Shown piece after piece: positions 35,375 through 42,846 of a DNA stretch of 64,000 bases. A program made the position numbers and the translations under genes. The DNA is from Facklamia lactis (GTDB taxonomy: Bacteria; Bacillota; Bacilli; Lactobacillales; Aerococcaceae). Within the stretch, counting starts at the first letter, position 1; the number at the start of each line of letters is the position of its first letter. The notes beneath the pieces are model-generated. The model was given only the letters and a program-made list of their open reading frames with translations. It was not told where the DNA came from and did no database searches. The DNA is taken from positions 62,001-126,000 of the forward strand of contig NZ_JACBXQ010000001.1 of NCBI RefSeq assembly GCF_015863205.1. The letters run 5' to 3'.

Positions 35375-37057
35375 ATGAATAAGAGAAAATGGAATTTTGG
35401 TTTGATAATCGTTTTACTATTGTCCTCGATACCATGTGATAGGATTTTGGCGAGTGAGTCGGACATTGTGAGGGAACCTTATATATTAACGAGGCAGATT
35501 AATAATCAGCCAGTCGATTTAGGGGCTTGTCAAATTCTATTAAGGGAAGATTCGAATAGTGGAGCAAGTAATGAAGATGTTGATTTAGCAGCAGCACGTG
35601 AACAATTAACTGCAAATCAAACACGTATGGCAGCTATTAATGAAAGATATCAAGTTATAAATGATGAAATTGCTCAACTAGAAACAGGTGAAAGTAATTC
35701 GCTTGAGGAAGCAGAGAAAGCCCTAGAAGCAGTGATTGAGACTGTCTATCAAGATTATTTAGTGAATGAGACTGATTTTGCAAGCCTGAATGCAGAAGAA
35801 CAACTTGCTTTGGTGAGCCAAAATCTTGATATTGTTGAGTGGCAAAATTATATAGATAGCTTGATAGAAATTATTAATTCATATATTAGTGAGAAAGCAG
35901 ACTTAGAATTAGAATATGAACAATTGGCTTACGATAATGATAATTTAAGTCAAACACTGGATGCTAGCAAAGTATCTGAAGCCCAATTGAATCAGTGTCA
36001 GCTTTATCCATACAGTAGTAAAATAATACCTAAAGACCAATTAATGATTAACCAGCAAAGTTCTACTTTGTCGGAATACTTATTAGAAATTGATCATTAT
36101 TTGCAGGAATTGATACCTTTAGCTTATCGAAAAGTTACTTTTGATGATATCTATAACTTGTTTAACCGACAGATAACTCGAGAAGAAATTGCCGACTTAT
36201 TGCAAGGTAAGGAGCAAGTAGTTATAGATGAGGAAGCTTTTCAAATTTATCAATATGCTAAAGAATTAAGCCTATTTGACATTGAAATTGTAGCAACGAT
36301 GGCGTTAGATGATTATTATCGTAATAGTTCGATAGAAGTGTATAAAACAAGCTATAACAATATGTTGAATCTCAAAGAAGGGCAACTCGCATATTTTTAT
36401 CAATTGAATGTTGAAACACTCGATTATATGAAGGAGCAATTAGCTGAGTACCTTAATAGCCATGCATTATTTTCGGACGAGGTTATTAGAGAAATGCAGG
36501 CTTTTCATCAACGTTATCAATTGAAATTAGTATTATACGATGATCAAAGTCAGACTTGGATGCCATATCTTGGGGGCCAGTCAGGTTATTTAGATGATTT
36601 TTCGAGTCGAGAGTTGTTACATACGCCTAGAAACAATGATTCTACTGAAGAAACGACTAATGAGGGCAGAATTGAACTAGATGAACATATCATTAATGAA
36701 GACGAGTCTAACAAAATTCAAGATTCAAGTCTTTCTTCGACTCCTGAGCATTATGGGGATGATCATTTAGCTTATTTAAAGGATAAACTCGACAATAAGT
36801 CAAAAATAAATAAACACACAAATGGTAAGGATATTGCAAAACCCTTGAAGAAAGAGAAGAAGTATCAAAAAGAAGATGAAGTGGATAAGCCAAAAGGTAA
36901 AAGTAAGTTAAGCTTACCCACAACTGGAGAACAACGATTTTATTTACTTCTTTCAGGGATTTTCTTATTAGCAGGATTGATCCTACTTGCTATTAATCGC
37001 TACATAAAGTATCGAAAAATTAAAGAACTACAAGCTAATGAGGAAGATTGGATATAA
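35375..37057 (+). CDS. LPXTG-anchored surface protein of unknown function
   Basis: 560 residues from ATG 35375 (GGAGGTG upstream). A signal peptide (about 1-28, cleavage near ILAS), a Glu/Ala-rich coiled-coil stretch (about 60-200), a middle region of mixed helix I do not recognise, then a Lys/Glu/Asp-rich wall-spanning linker (about 430-510). A sortase signal follows: LPTTG at 514-518, a hydrophobic helix and a basic tail. The protein should be cross-linked to peptidoglycan by sortase A. The linker lacks the Pro repeats often seen there. It lies 76 bases after the CapA-like gene. I cannot name a ligand or enzymatic activity. Confidence 0.82.
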   Translation: MNKRKWNFGLIIVLLLSSIPCDRILASESDIVREPYILTRQINNQPVDLGACQILLREDSNSGASNEDVDLAAAREQLTANQTRMAAINERYQVINDEIAQLETGESNSLEEAEKALEAVIETVYQDYLVNETDFASLNAEEQLALVSQNLDIVEWQNYIDSLIEIINSYISEKADLELEYEQLAYDNDNLSQTLDASKVSEAQLNQCQLYPYSSKIIPKDQLMINQQSSTLSEYLLEIDHYLQELIPLAYRKVTFDDIYNLFNRQITREEIADLLQGKEQVVIDEEAFQIYQYAKELSLFDIEIVATMALDDYYRNSSIEVYKTSYNNMLNLKEGQLAYFYQLNVETLDYMKEQLAEYLNSHALFSDEVIREMQAFHQRYQLKLVLYDDQSQTWMPYLGGQSGYLDDFSSRELLHTPRNNDSTEETTNEGRIELDEHIINEDESNKIQDSSLSSTPEHYGDDHLAYLKDKLDNKSKINKHTNGKDIAKPLKKEKKYQKEDEVDKPKGKSKLSLPTTGEQRFYLLLSGIFLLAGLILLAINRYIKYRKIKELQANEEDWI

Positions 37058-37121
37058 AACTCGTATTTTGGCTTTTTCTTCGATATAATACTAAATGACC
37101 ATACGTAGAGGAGGCTGTATA

Positions 37122-37478
37122 ATGGCAACGATAGTTGAATTTAATGAGCAAGTAGCATCTTTTAAAAAAGTAGACGGAATTGAAGCGCAAGCGCTGATTC
37201 AATCTGGTGAAGGGCATTTAATTTTTGTAGGGCGTGAAAGCTGTGGCTTTTGTCGCTTGTTTATTGATAAACTTTCTCAGGTTGCTAATGAACATGCTTT
37301 AACTGTTCATTTTCTACATTCTCAAAATCAAGAAGATCAAGAAGCATTGGCTGAATTTCGGGATAAATATAAGGTGGTGACAGTACCAGGTTTAGTGTTC
37401 TCTGAAGATGATCATGTCAAAACTGTCTGTAATTCCCAAATGACAGTCGATGAAATTGCTGAATTTGTGAATCTTTAG
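37122..37478 (+). CDS. Thioredoxin-like protein with CGFC motif
   Basis: 118 residues with a thioredoxin fold: an FVGRESCGFCRLFIDKL active-site helix with CGFC near residues 41-44, and a VTVPGLV segment with the conserved cis-Pro. There is no signal peptide, so it should be cytoplasmic. It resembles the small PedC/BrcD-type thioredoxin-like proteins of lactic acid bacteria, which support disulfide formation in bacteriocins, but no bacteriocin gene is visible here. GAGGAGG precedes ATG 37122. A TATAAT at about 37084-37089 may be the -10 box. Confidence 0.82.
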   Translation: MATIVEFNEQVASFKKVDGIEAQALIQSGEGHLIFVGRESCGFCRLFIDKLSQVANEHALTVHFLHSQNQEDQEALAEFRDKYKVVTVPGLVFSEDDHVKTVCNSQMTVDEIAEFVNL

Positions 37479-37490
37479 AAGGAGAAGAGG

Positions 37491-38075
37491 ATGGTGAATG
37501 GTGTGGAGCAGGAGCCGAAAAAAGAAAATAAGGTGAGAGATAGATCGGGGGGGCCTATTGTCTGGTTTTTGATAGCTTTGATGACGGTGTCTATTGTGGC
37601 TCTTATGATTATTTATCGCAATACGTGGACTAGTAAAATCGGTATTCCTCAAGAAAAGGAATCATCAAGCTTAATCCGTCAGGAATCTGTTTCGACTGAT
37701 CAGATAATGGAATCGGAGTCAACTACACTCCATGAAACAAATACAGTGTTATCGCAGAACGAACTAGAAGATGAAACACAGGATAGTCTGAGAGAACAGT
37801 ACGCCCAATTAGAGGAGCCCGTTACTTACTCTATTATTCAATATAATCAGGAAACGATTGAAGATTTACATGTGGAACGTGCTTTTGACGTTCTGATGGA
37901 TCGTTTAAAAGCAGAAGGTGATTTTTATTCTACTGTTGATTACCGGATAACAGTTTTCCCAACCTTAGACCCGAACATCTCTAATTTAGCTTTAGACGAG
38001 CACTATGCAGATGGCACGATACACAAAGGGCATTATCGCTTCGACTATCGAGCCAAGGAAGTGACAAAATACTAA
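37491..38075 (+). CDS. Single-span membrane protein of unknown function
   Basis: 194 residues. A charged N-terminus of about 22 residues is followed by one membrane helix (about 23-41, IVWFLIALMTVSIVALMII), then a Ser/Thr/Glu-rich stalk, and a C-terminal domain (about 105-194) with no motif I recognise (VERAFDVLMDRLKAEGDF, DYRFDYR-like end). The orientation is probably N-in with the C-terminal domain outside. It starts 13 bases after the thioredoxin-like gene with AGGAGAAGAGG upstream, so the two are probably co-transcribed, and a terminator follows. Confidence 0.7.
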   Translation: MVNGVEQEPKKENKVRDRSGGPIVWFLIALMTVSIVALMIIYRNTWTSKIGIPQEKESSSLIRQESVSTDQIMESESTTLHETNTVLSQNELEDETQDSLREQYAQLEEPVTYSIIQYNQETIEDLHVERAFDVLMDRLKAEGDFYSTVDYRITVFPTLDPNISNLALDEHYADGTIHKGHYRFDYRAKEVTKY

Positions 38076-38081
38076 GAATAA

Positions 38082-38115
38082 CCACCTTCAAATCTTTTGA
38101 TAGGAAGGTGGCTTT
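38082..38115. terminator. Terminator between convergent genes at 38.1 kb
   Basis: CCACCTTC (38082-38089) pairs with GAAGGTGG (38104-38111) around a 14-base loop, followed by CTTTGTTTT. Confidence 0.72.
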
Positions 38116-38118
38116 GTT

Positions 38119-38640
38119 TTATTTAGAAAGTCTTTCAGGTGCATTTAATTCTTTTGTTAGCCAAATAATATCTAACCATTCATTAAATTTGATACCTGCA
38201 TTGGGAAGGATACCTCTTTGAGTAAAACCATTTTTTTCATAGAATTGAATACCGGATTGATGATGATGGGTCATCGTTGAGATAAGCGCTACAATCTTTT
38301 TCTGGGAAAGAGAAGTTTCAAGTTCTTGGTAGAGTTGTTGCTTAATGGCTAAATTTGGGTGATTACGATCAGTATACAGAAACACTTCTACAGTATATTG
38401 ATAAGCCTGTCGAAGTGAAAACGGACGGGCATAAGCAAAAGCAACTAGTTTTTCATTTAACTCAGCTACCAAAAAAGCATGAGTTGCTTGGAAGTCTAAT
38501 ATTTGTTTTTCGATTTCTGAAACCGAAGGAAGAAACGTATCAAGAGTGAAGAGAGTTTCTTCGACATAGGGTCGATATAATTCGCGAATTGAGTTAGCGT
38601 CCTGAATTTGAGCAAGACGGATATTTAATTTGGTTTCCAT
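38119..38640 (-). CDS. GNAT-family N-acetyltransferase (phosphinothricin acetyltransferase-like)
   Basis: 173 residues with a GNAT fold. The N-terminal IRLAQIQDANSIRELYRPYVEETL fragment (about 5-28), the VAFAYARPF strand, a YTVEVFLYTD strand and HHHQSGIQFYEKNGFTQRGIL near the C-terminus follow the phosphinothricin acetyltransferase branch. The acetyl-CoA loop usually reading RxxGxG/A is degenerate here (DRNHPNLA), so the activity is uncertain. The start ATG has GGAGG on the minus strand. It is divergent from the unknown gene at 38786. Confidence 0.82.
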   Translation of the reverse strand: METKLNIRLAQIQDANSIRELYRPYVEETLFTLDTFLPSVSEIEKQILDFQATHAFLVAELNEKLVAFAYARPFSLRQAYQYTVEVFLYTDRNHPNLAIKQQLYQELETSLSQKKIVALISTMTHHHQSGIQFYEKNGFTQRGILPNAGIKFNEWLDIIWLTKELNAPERLSK

Positions 38641-38722
38641 AATCTACCTCCAGTTTTATAGTTTTTATTATAAAACAAACAGACTAAAAGTGATATTTTT
38701 TCTATAAATAAACTTAGTTAAT

Positions 38723-38750
38723 TTGAAAGCGATTACCTTTTTGTTAAAAT
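38723..38750 (+). promoter_or_regulatory. Promoter overlapped by a CcpA cre-like site
   Basis: TTGAAA (38723-38728), a 16-base spacer and TAAAAT (38745-38750). The stretch TTGAAAGCGATTACC (38723-38737) matches 14 of 15 positions of the cre consensus WTGNAANCGNWNNCW. Its position across the -35 box predicts catabolite repression of the gene at 38786. Confidence 0.65.
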
Positions 38751-38785
38751 AGGGGTGAGAAATAAAAAAAAGAAAGGATGAGGTT

Positions 38786-39223
38786 ATGCCGCAAAATGTA
38801 TATACTAACTATTGGATTAATCGACGTGATAATGTTGTAAAAGAACACGGATCTTATGCAACGGAAGAAGCAGCAAGGAAAGCGATTAAATCATGGTGGG
38901 AGCTTCAGAAAGATAATTATAAGAATGTTGAGGACCGGAGAACCAATTCGGGGGCATTAGAAATTACATATGGAGATGATAATTACTATTATCGAATTGT
39001 TCAACGCGAAATAGATGGCCGCTTACCTTCGCTTAAAGTTAAATTGAGAAGTCCAGGAGAAATTGAATCTTTACGTAAAAAATTACAACTAGATGAGGAA
39101 CTATTCCTATTTGATGAGTTGGCTGAGCCTTATCGAGATCGTTTATTAGAAGCGATGGGAGATGGTAAGAAAGTTCAAGAATATATCTATGATGAATATG
39201 GTCGTTTAGTGAGACCGATATAG
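38786..39223 (+). CDS. Conserved-looking protein of unknown function
   Basis: 145 residues, soluble, charged, no signal peptide. The first 80 residues (VYTNYWINRRDNVVKEHG, then AARKAIKSWWELQKDN, and a beta-rich NYYYRIVQRE) look like one small alpha/beta domain; the remainder is an acidic helical tail with LDELFLF-like segments ending YDEYGRLVRPI. I recognise no family. AAAGGATGAGG lies upstream, the promoter carries a cre-like site and a terminator follows, so this is a monocistronic, probably sugar-responsive gene. Confidence 0.7.
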   Translation: MPQNVYTNYWINRRDNVVKEHGSYATEEAARKAIKSWWELQKDNYKNVEDRRTNSGALEITYGDDNYYYRIVQREIDGRLPSLKVKLRSPGEIESLRKKLQLDEELFLFDELAEPYRDRLLEAMGDGKKVQEYIYDEYGRLVRPI

Positions 39224-39240
39224 AGAAAAAATATTTTGCA

Positions 39241-39277
39241 AAACCAGCTTATAGTTAGGACTATCAGCTGGTTTTTG
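39241..39277 (+). terminator. Intrinsic terminator after the unknown gene at 38.8 kb
   Basis: AAACCAGCT (39241-39249) pairs with AGCTGGTTT (39266-39274), with an inner ATAG/CTAT stem, and ends in T5. Confidence 0.82.
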
Positions 39278-39306
39278 TTAGGATATTCTATAAAGAAGGT
39301 GAGATT

Positions 39307-39900
39307 ATGCGTGATGAGTTAGAACAAATCTACGAAGAGATTATATCAGATGCGGCGAACCGTCAATATAGTGATAAGGGATGGAAGCCAGTTTATACTG
39401 CTGGCAAAGAAGCAAAAATTGCATTAATTGGTCAAGCACCAGGAATTAAAGCGCAAGAAAGTCATTGTCCTTGGAATGATGCGTCTGGAAAAAGATTGCG
39501 ACAATGGATGGGAATTAATGAGGAGACATTTTATAATCCAGATCAAATAGCACTACTTCCGATGGATTTCTATTATCCTGGCAAGGCAAAAACGGGAGAT
39601 AAGCCTCCAAGGAAGGATTTTGCAGTAAAATGGCACCCTCGCATATTAGAGTGTTTACCTAATATCGAATTGACTCTTCTAGTAGGGGCTTATGCGCAAA
39701 AACATTATTTAAAAGACAAACGCAAAGGCACTTTAACCGAAACAGTTCGTGCTTATCAGGATTATTTACCTGACTTTTTTCCGATCGTACATCCCTCTCC
39801 ATTAAATGGACGTTGGTTGAAGAAAAATCCATGGTTTGAGGAAGAGGTAATTAGTGAATTGCAAGGTTTAATACGGTTCCTAATAGTAGAAAGAATTTGA
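39307..39900 (+). CDS. Uracil-DNA glycosylase superfamily protein
   Basis: 197 residues. The fold family is shown by IALIGQAPGIKAQESHCPWND (about 37-57; the GQAPG loop is the uracil-binding motif A of family 4/5-like enzymes) and FPIVHPSPLNGRWL (motif B HPSP). The four cysteines of the iron-sulfur UDGs are not present in the usual places. It matches the short UDG-like proteins of lactic acid bacteria that are annotated as uracil-DNA glycosylase family protein; activity is inferred. AAGGTGAG precedes the ATG. The gene stands alone between a terminator and the promoter of the acyltransferase. Confidence 0.83.
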   Translation: MRDELEQIYEEIISDAANRQYSDKGWKPVYTAGKEAKIALIGQAPGIKAQESHCPWNDASGKRLRQWMGINEETFYNPDQIALLPMDFYYPGKAKTGDKPPRKDFAVKWHPRILECLPNIELTLLVGAYAQKHYLKDKRKGTLTETVRAYQDYLPDFFPIVHPSPLNGRWLKKNPWFEEEVISELQGLIRFLIVERI

Positions 39901-39926
39901 CTTTCTAGCTTATTTTTTAAATTTTA

Positions 39927-39954
39927 TTGCAATCAAATTTAGAAGTAGTACAAT
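39927..39954 (+). promoter_or_regulatory. Promoter of the acyltransferase gene
   Basis: TTGCAA (39927-39932), a 16-base spacer and TACAAT (39949-39954), about 55 bases before the start codon. Confidence 0.55.
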
Positions 39955-40011
39955 TAAACAGGGAAAACTAAGCAATATATTAACATCATTATATCCATAG
40001 GGGTGAATGTT

Positions 40012-41025
40012 TTGCCGATTGTTAAACGTTTTAAGAATTTTGATTATTTTAGAGGTCTTGCTATTATAGCGGTTATTTTGATCCATATTACAGCTCCAAT
40101 TACAGGGCAAACTGAAGCAGGAAGAGATTTAAATATTGAACCTTCTATAATAGCAATTGTGTTTAATCAGTTATCTCGCTTTGCTGTGCCGATTTTCTTA
40201 CTATTGTCAGGGTGGGGCTTGGATATGGCGGATGCCTATGGTCGCTCTGACTCTTATGTGGAATTTATTTGGAGTCGTTTAAGAAAAATTTGGTCAACCT
40301 ATTTAATTTGGAATGTAGTTTATGCTTTAATTAATTTTCCTCTAAAAGGGGAGCCAATTTCTTTTCTGCAATTTTTATTAAATATTTTCCGAGGTAGTAA
40401 TTCATATCATTTATACTTTGTTCCGTTAATTTCTATTTTATATTTACTTTATCCAGTTTTATCGTATATTGCCCTAAATCGGTTGCTAATGTTTAGTTTT
40501 GTGAGTCTATTCCTTATTCAGCATATAGGTGATTATTGGTGGCCCTTCATTCCGTATGATCAATGGCAACATTTTTATACTTATTCCTTCTTTTTTGTGG
40601 TTGGCATTTGGTTTAGTAACTGTTTTGAAGAAAAGATTAAATTCTTTTCTCAGTATAAATTGATTGTTTACTTCATTCTGCTAGTTTCGGCTCTGTTGGT
40701 AGTAGGAGAGAGTGTTATTAATGAAGGAATGGTTGTAGCAACTACTCGCCCCTTGGTTACTATTTATTCACTGGCACTATTCTTATCAGTTGCCTTAATC
40801 AATAATGGTATAACAGAATTTTGGGAGAAGGTTTTATCAACACTTGGAGATCATTCGTATGATATCTATCTATCCCATGTTTTGACTTTAATCATCATTG
40901 AATGGCTATTACGATACTCCTTTCTAAGTTTTTATCCAACTTTATATATTTTGTTGGCTTTTGCTGTAATTGTGTGGATATATTTCATAGGGAAACGGAT
41001 GAAATATAAGATAATAGAATATTAG
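40012..41025 (+). CDS. Acyltransferase-3 family membrane protein
   Basis: 337 residues from TTG 40012, with about ten hydrophobic helices. It begins with FDYFRGLAIIAVILIHITAP (res about 7-26), the conserved acyltransferase-3 opening with its Arg and the catalytic-type His; AVPIFLLLSGWG and a late DHSYDIYLSHVLTL are also typical. Such proteins O-acetylate cell-surface sugars. There is no SGNH extracellular domain, so it is not a full OatA. I prefer TTG 40012 because AGGGGTGA has correct spacing to it; GTG 40003 is an alternative. It lies upstream of the polysaccharide locus but is separated from it by 721 bases, so membership is uncertain. Confidence 0.85.
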   Translation: MPIVKRFKNFDYFRGLAIIAVILIHITAPITGQTEAGRDLNIEPSIIAIVFNQLSRFAVPIFLLLSGWGLDMADAYGRSDSYVEFIWSRLRKIWSTYLIWNVVYALINFPLKGEPISFLQFLLNIFRGSNSYHLYFVPLISILYLLYPVLSYIALNRLLMFSFVSLFLIQHIGDYWWPFIPYDQWQHFYTYSFFFVVGIWFSNCFEEKIKFFSQYKLIVYFILLVSALLVVGESVINEGMVVATTRPLVTIYSLALFLSVALINNGITEFWEKVLSTLGDHSYDIYLSHVLTLIIIEWLLRYSFLSFYPTLYILLAFAVIVWIYFIGKRMKYKIIEY

Positions 41026-41746
41026 TAACATAGAAATTTTGAATAAAGATAGTCATAGGATTATAAAACGAAAAAATATTGAGAATGTTCAATAATATAT
41101 TTTTGCAATCAAGTAATGGAATTATGCTAACTTTTTTGTTATGGTATGAAAGGAAAACCTTTTGCTATCTGTTTAGCAAACTTTATTAATATGTTTTTTC
41201 TTTACTAGAAATTTTTCCAAAGCTATAGAATATCATAAGCAGTTAAATTAAGAAGTTTTCGGGGGATTCGAATAAATCAAATGATGGCTGTCTTGGTTTT
41301 TAAATAAAAAATGTACCAAGTTAAAGTAAATACTCGATGTTTTGTTTATACTTAAAACTTATCTTGAATAGTCAGGGTTATGGGTAAAACTATTTTTAAT
41401 ATATTTTGATACTAATTTAGAATTGTATCAGAAAAGTTTAAATATGTAAGTAATGCATGTTAACTTATTGTTTCCATTCATTCTGATAAATGCCTTCAAC
41501 AATTCTTACTGATTTATAATTTGTATAGGAGGTGAAGATGGTAAAATTTTCATATCTATTTATAAGGAAAGTTATAGTTAACAGAATTAGTGTTGATATG
41601 TTTTACAAAAGGGCTGAGCTTATTTCAAGATTTAGAGATTTACTATTTTAATTTTGTGTGAATGGAACTTACATACTATAAAGCAGAAATTTTCTGAAAT
41701 TTATTGTAAGTAAAAGAAATAAAAGTAGTATCTGTGGGGGGTTGCA
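41026..41746. other. 721-base AT-rich region without a long gene, upstream of the polysaccharide locus
   Basis: No reading frame of normal gene size is seen on either strand. It contains a weak hairpin with a T-run just after the acyltransferase gene (about 41072-41106), a TATAAT (41515-41520), the small ORF listed below, and a composite hairpin (41667-41711: ACTTACA/TGTAAGT enclosing CAGAAA/TTTCTG). It is probably a decayed segment plus the promoter and leader of the polysaccharide operon. Confidence 0.5.
41538..41651 (+). CDS. Possible 37-residue small protein or leader peptide
   Basis: An ATG with AGGAGGTG six bases upstream opens a 37-codon frame that begins MVKFSYLFIRKVIV and is basic and hydrophobic. 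A TATAAT lies 18-23 bases before the ATG. The excellent ribosome site is the main reason to list it. The codon content is as AT-rich as the surrounding non-coding DNA, so it may be a relic of a lost gene or a leader peptide for the polysaccharide operon. Confidence 0.35.
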   Translation: MVKFSYLFIRKVIVNRISVDMFYKRAELISRFRDLLF

Positions 41747-42844
41747 GTGAATAAAGTTTTGATAATAACTAATCACGATATTGGACTTTATAAATTTAGA
41801 AGAGAATTATTAGCAGAATTAGTTAAAATATATGAAGTATATATCGTTTTGCCAAAAGGGATATATACAGATGAAATAGTGGCTATGGGATGTCACACTT
41901 TGAATGTTGAAATAGATCGAAGAGGGAAGAATATTTTTAAAGATTTGCTTCTTATTCATAAGTATAGAAAGTTTATCAAAATGATATCACCGGATGTAAT
42001 ATTGGGTTATACAATAAAACCAAATATATATATAGGCCTCCTAACTCGAAAGACGAATATACCTTTTTTACCTAATGTGACTGGAATTGGTACCGTTATG
42101 CAAGAAGAATCTCTTGTAAAGCTTGTGATTATTCAATTATATAAATTAGCTTTTTCTAAAGCACATGTTGTTTTTTTTCAAAACAAATATAATTTAGAAA
42201 AATTTTTAGAATATAGATTACTGCATGGAAGTTACAAATTATTACCAGGATCAGGCGTAAATTTACAAGAATATCAAATCTTACCTTATCCTCAATCTGA
42301 ACCTATAAATTTTGTGTTTATTGGAAGGATTATGAAGGAAAAAGGGGTAGATGAATATATTGAATTGGCTAAGTATGTGAAGAAGAGATATCCAAATTCT
42401 TACTTTTATGCTTGTGGATTTATCGATGATAAAGAATATTCTGATACGATCAAATTTTTACAACAAGATGAAATTATTAATTATTTAGGAAATATCGACA
42501 ATGTGATGGAAATCATTGGTAAATCTCACTGTGTTATTCATCCTTCTTATCACGAAGGAATGTCAAACGTATTGTTAGAAGCTGCAGCTTGCGGACGGCC
42601 AGCTATTGCGTCTAGAATTCCTGGATGTAAAGAAATTATCCAAGATGGTGTCTCAGGATATCTTTTTGAAAAGAAAAATATAGAGCAACTGAAAGGATGT
42701 GTTGAAAAGTTTATTAAATTATCAAATGAGCAAAGGGAAAGAATGGGACAAAATGCGCGACAGCATGTAGAATTAAACTTTGACCGAAACATTATTGTTG
42801 AATCTTATTTAAAAGAAATAGAAAATGCTATATTGGAGGAATAA
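41747..42844 (+). CDS. Glycosyltransferase, GT4-like (GT-B fold)
   Basis: 365 residues. The C-terminal domain carries the GT4 donor-binding pattern: VFIGRIMKEKGVDEYIE, then HPSYHEGMSNVLLEAAACGRP with the E-x7-E-like motif, and ASRIPGCKEIIQDGVSGYLF. The N-terminal half is the acceptor-binding Rossmann domain (ITNHDIGLYKFRRELL). It should add a sugar to the lipid-linked repeat unit at the inner membrane face. GTG start 41747; the preceding G6 run is a weak ribosome site. Arg codons are mostly AGA/AGG with no CGT, in clear contrast to the next gene. It is the first gene of the plus-strand polysaccharide operon. Confidence 0.88.
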   Translation: MNKVLIITNHDIGLYKFRRELLAELVKIYEVYIVLPKGIYTDEIVAMGCHTLNVEIDRRGKNIFKDLLLIHKYRKFIKMISPDVILGYTIKPNIYIGLLTRKTNIPFLPNVTGIGTVMQEESLVKLVIIQLYKLAFSKAHVVFFQNKYNLEKFLEYRLLHGSYKLLPGSGVNLQEYQILPYPQSEPINFVFIGRIMKEKGVDEYIELAKYVKKRYPNSYFYACGFIDDKEYSDTIKFLQQDEIINYLGNIDNVMEIIGKSHCVIHPSYHEGMSNVLLEAAACGRPAIASRIPGCKEIIQDGVSGYLFEKKNIEQLKGCVEKFIKLSNEQRERMGQNARQHVELNFDRNIIVESYLKEIENAILEE

Positions 42845-42846
42845 AA

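Noticed and set aside
34147-37057. Poly-gamma-glutamate capsule operon
   Set aside because: Only a CapA-like protein is present; no CapB ligase or CapC is nearby.
37122-38075. Bacteriocin locus suggested by a PedC-like thioredoxin
   Set aside because: No double-glycine leader peptide, immunity protein or ABC peptidase-exporter is visible.
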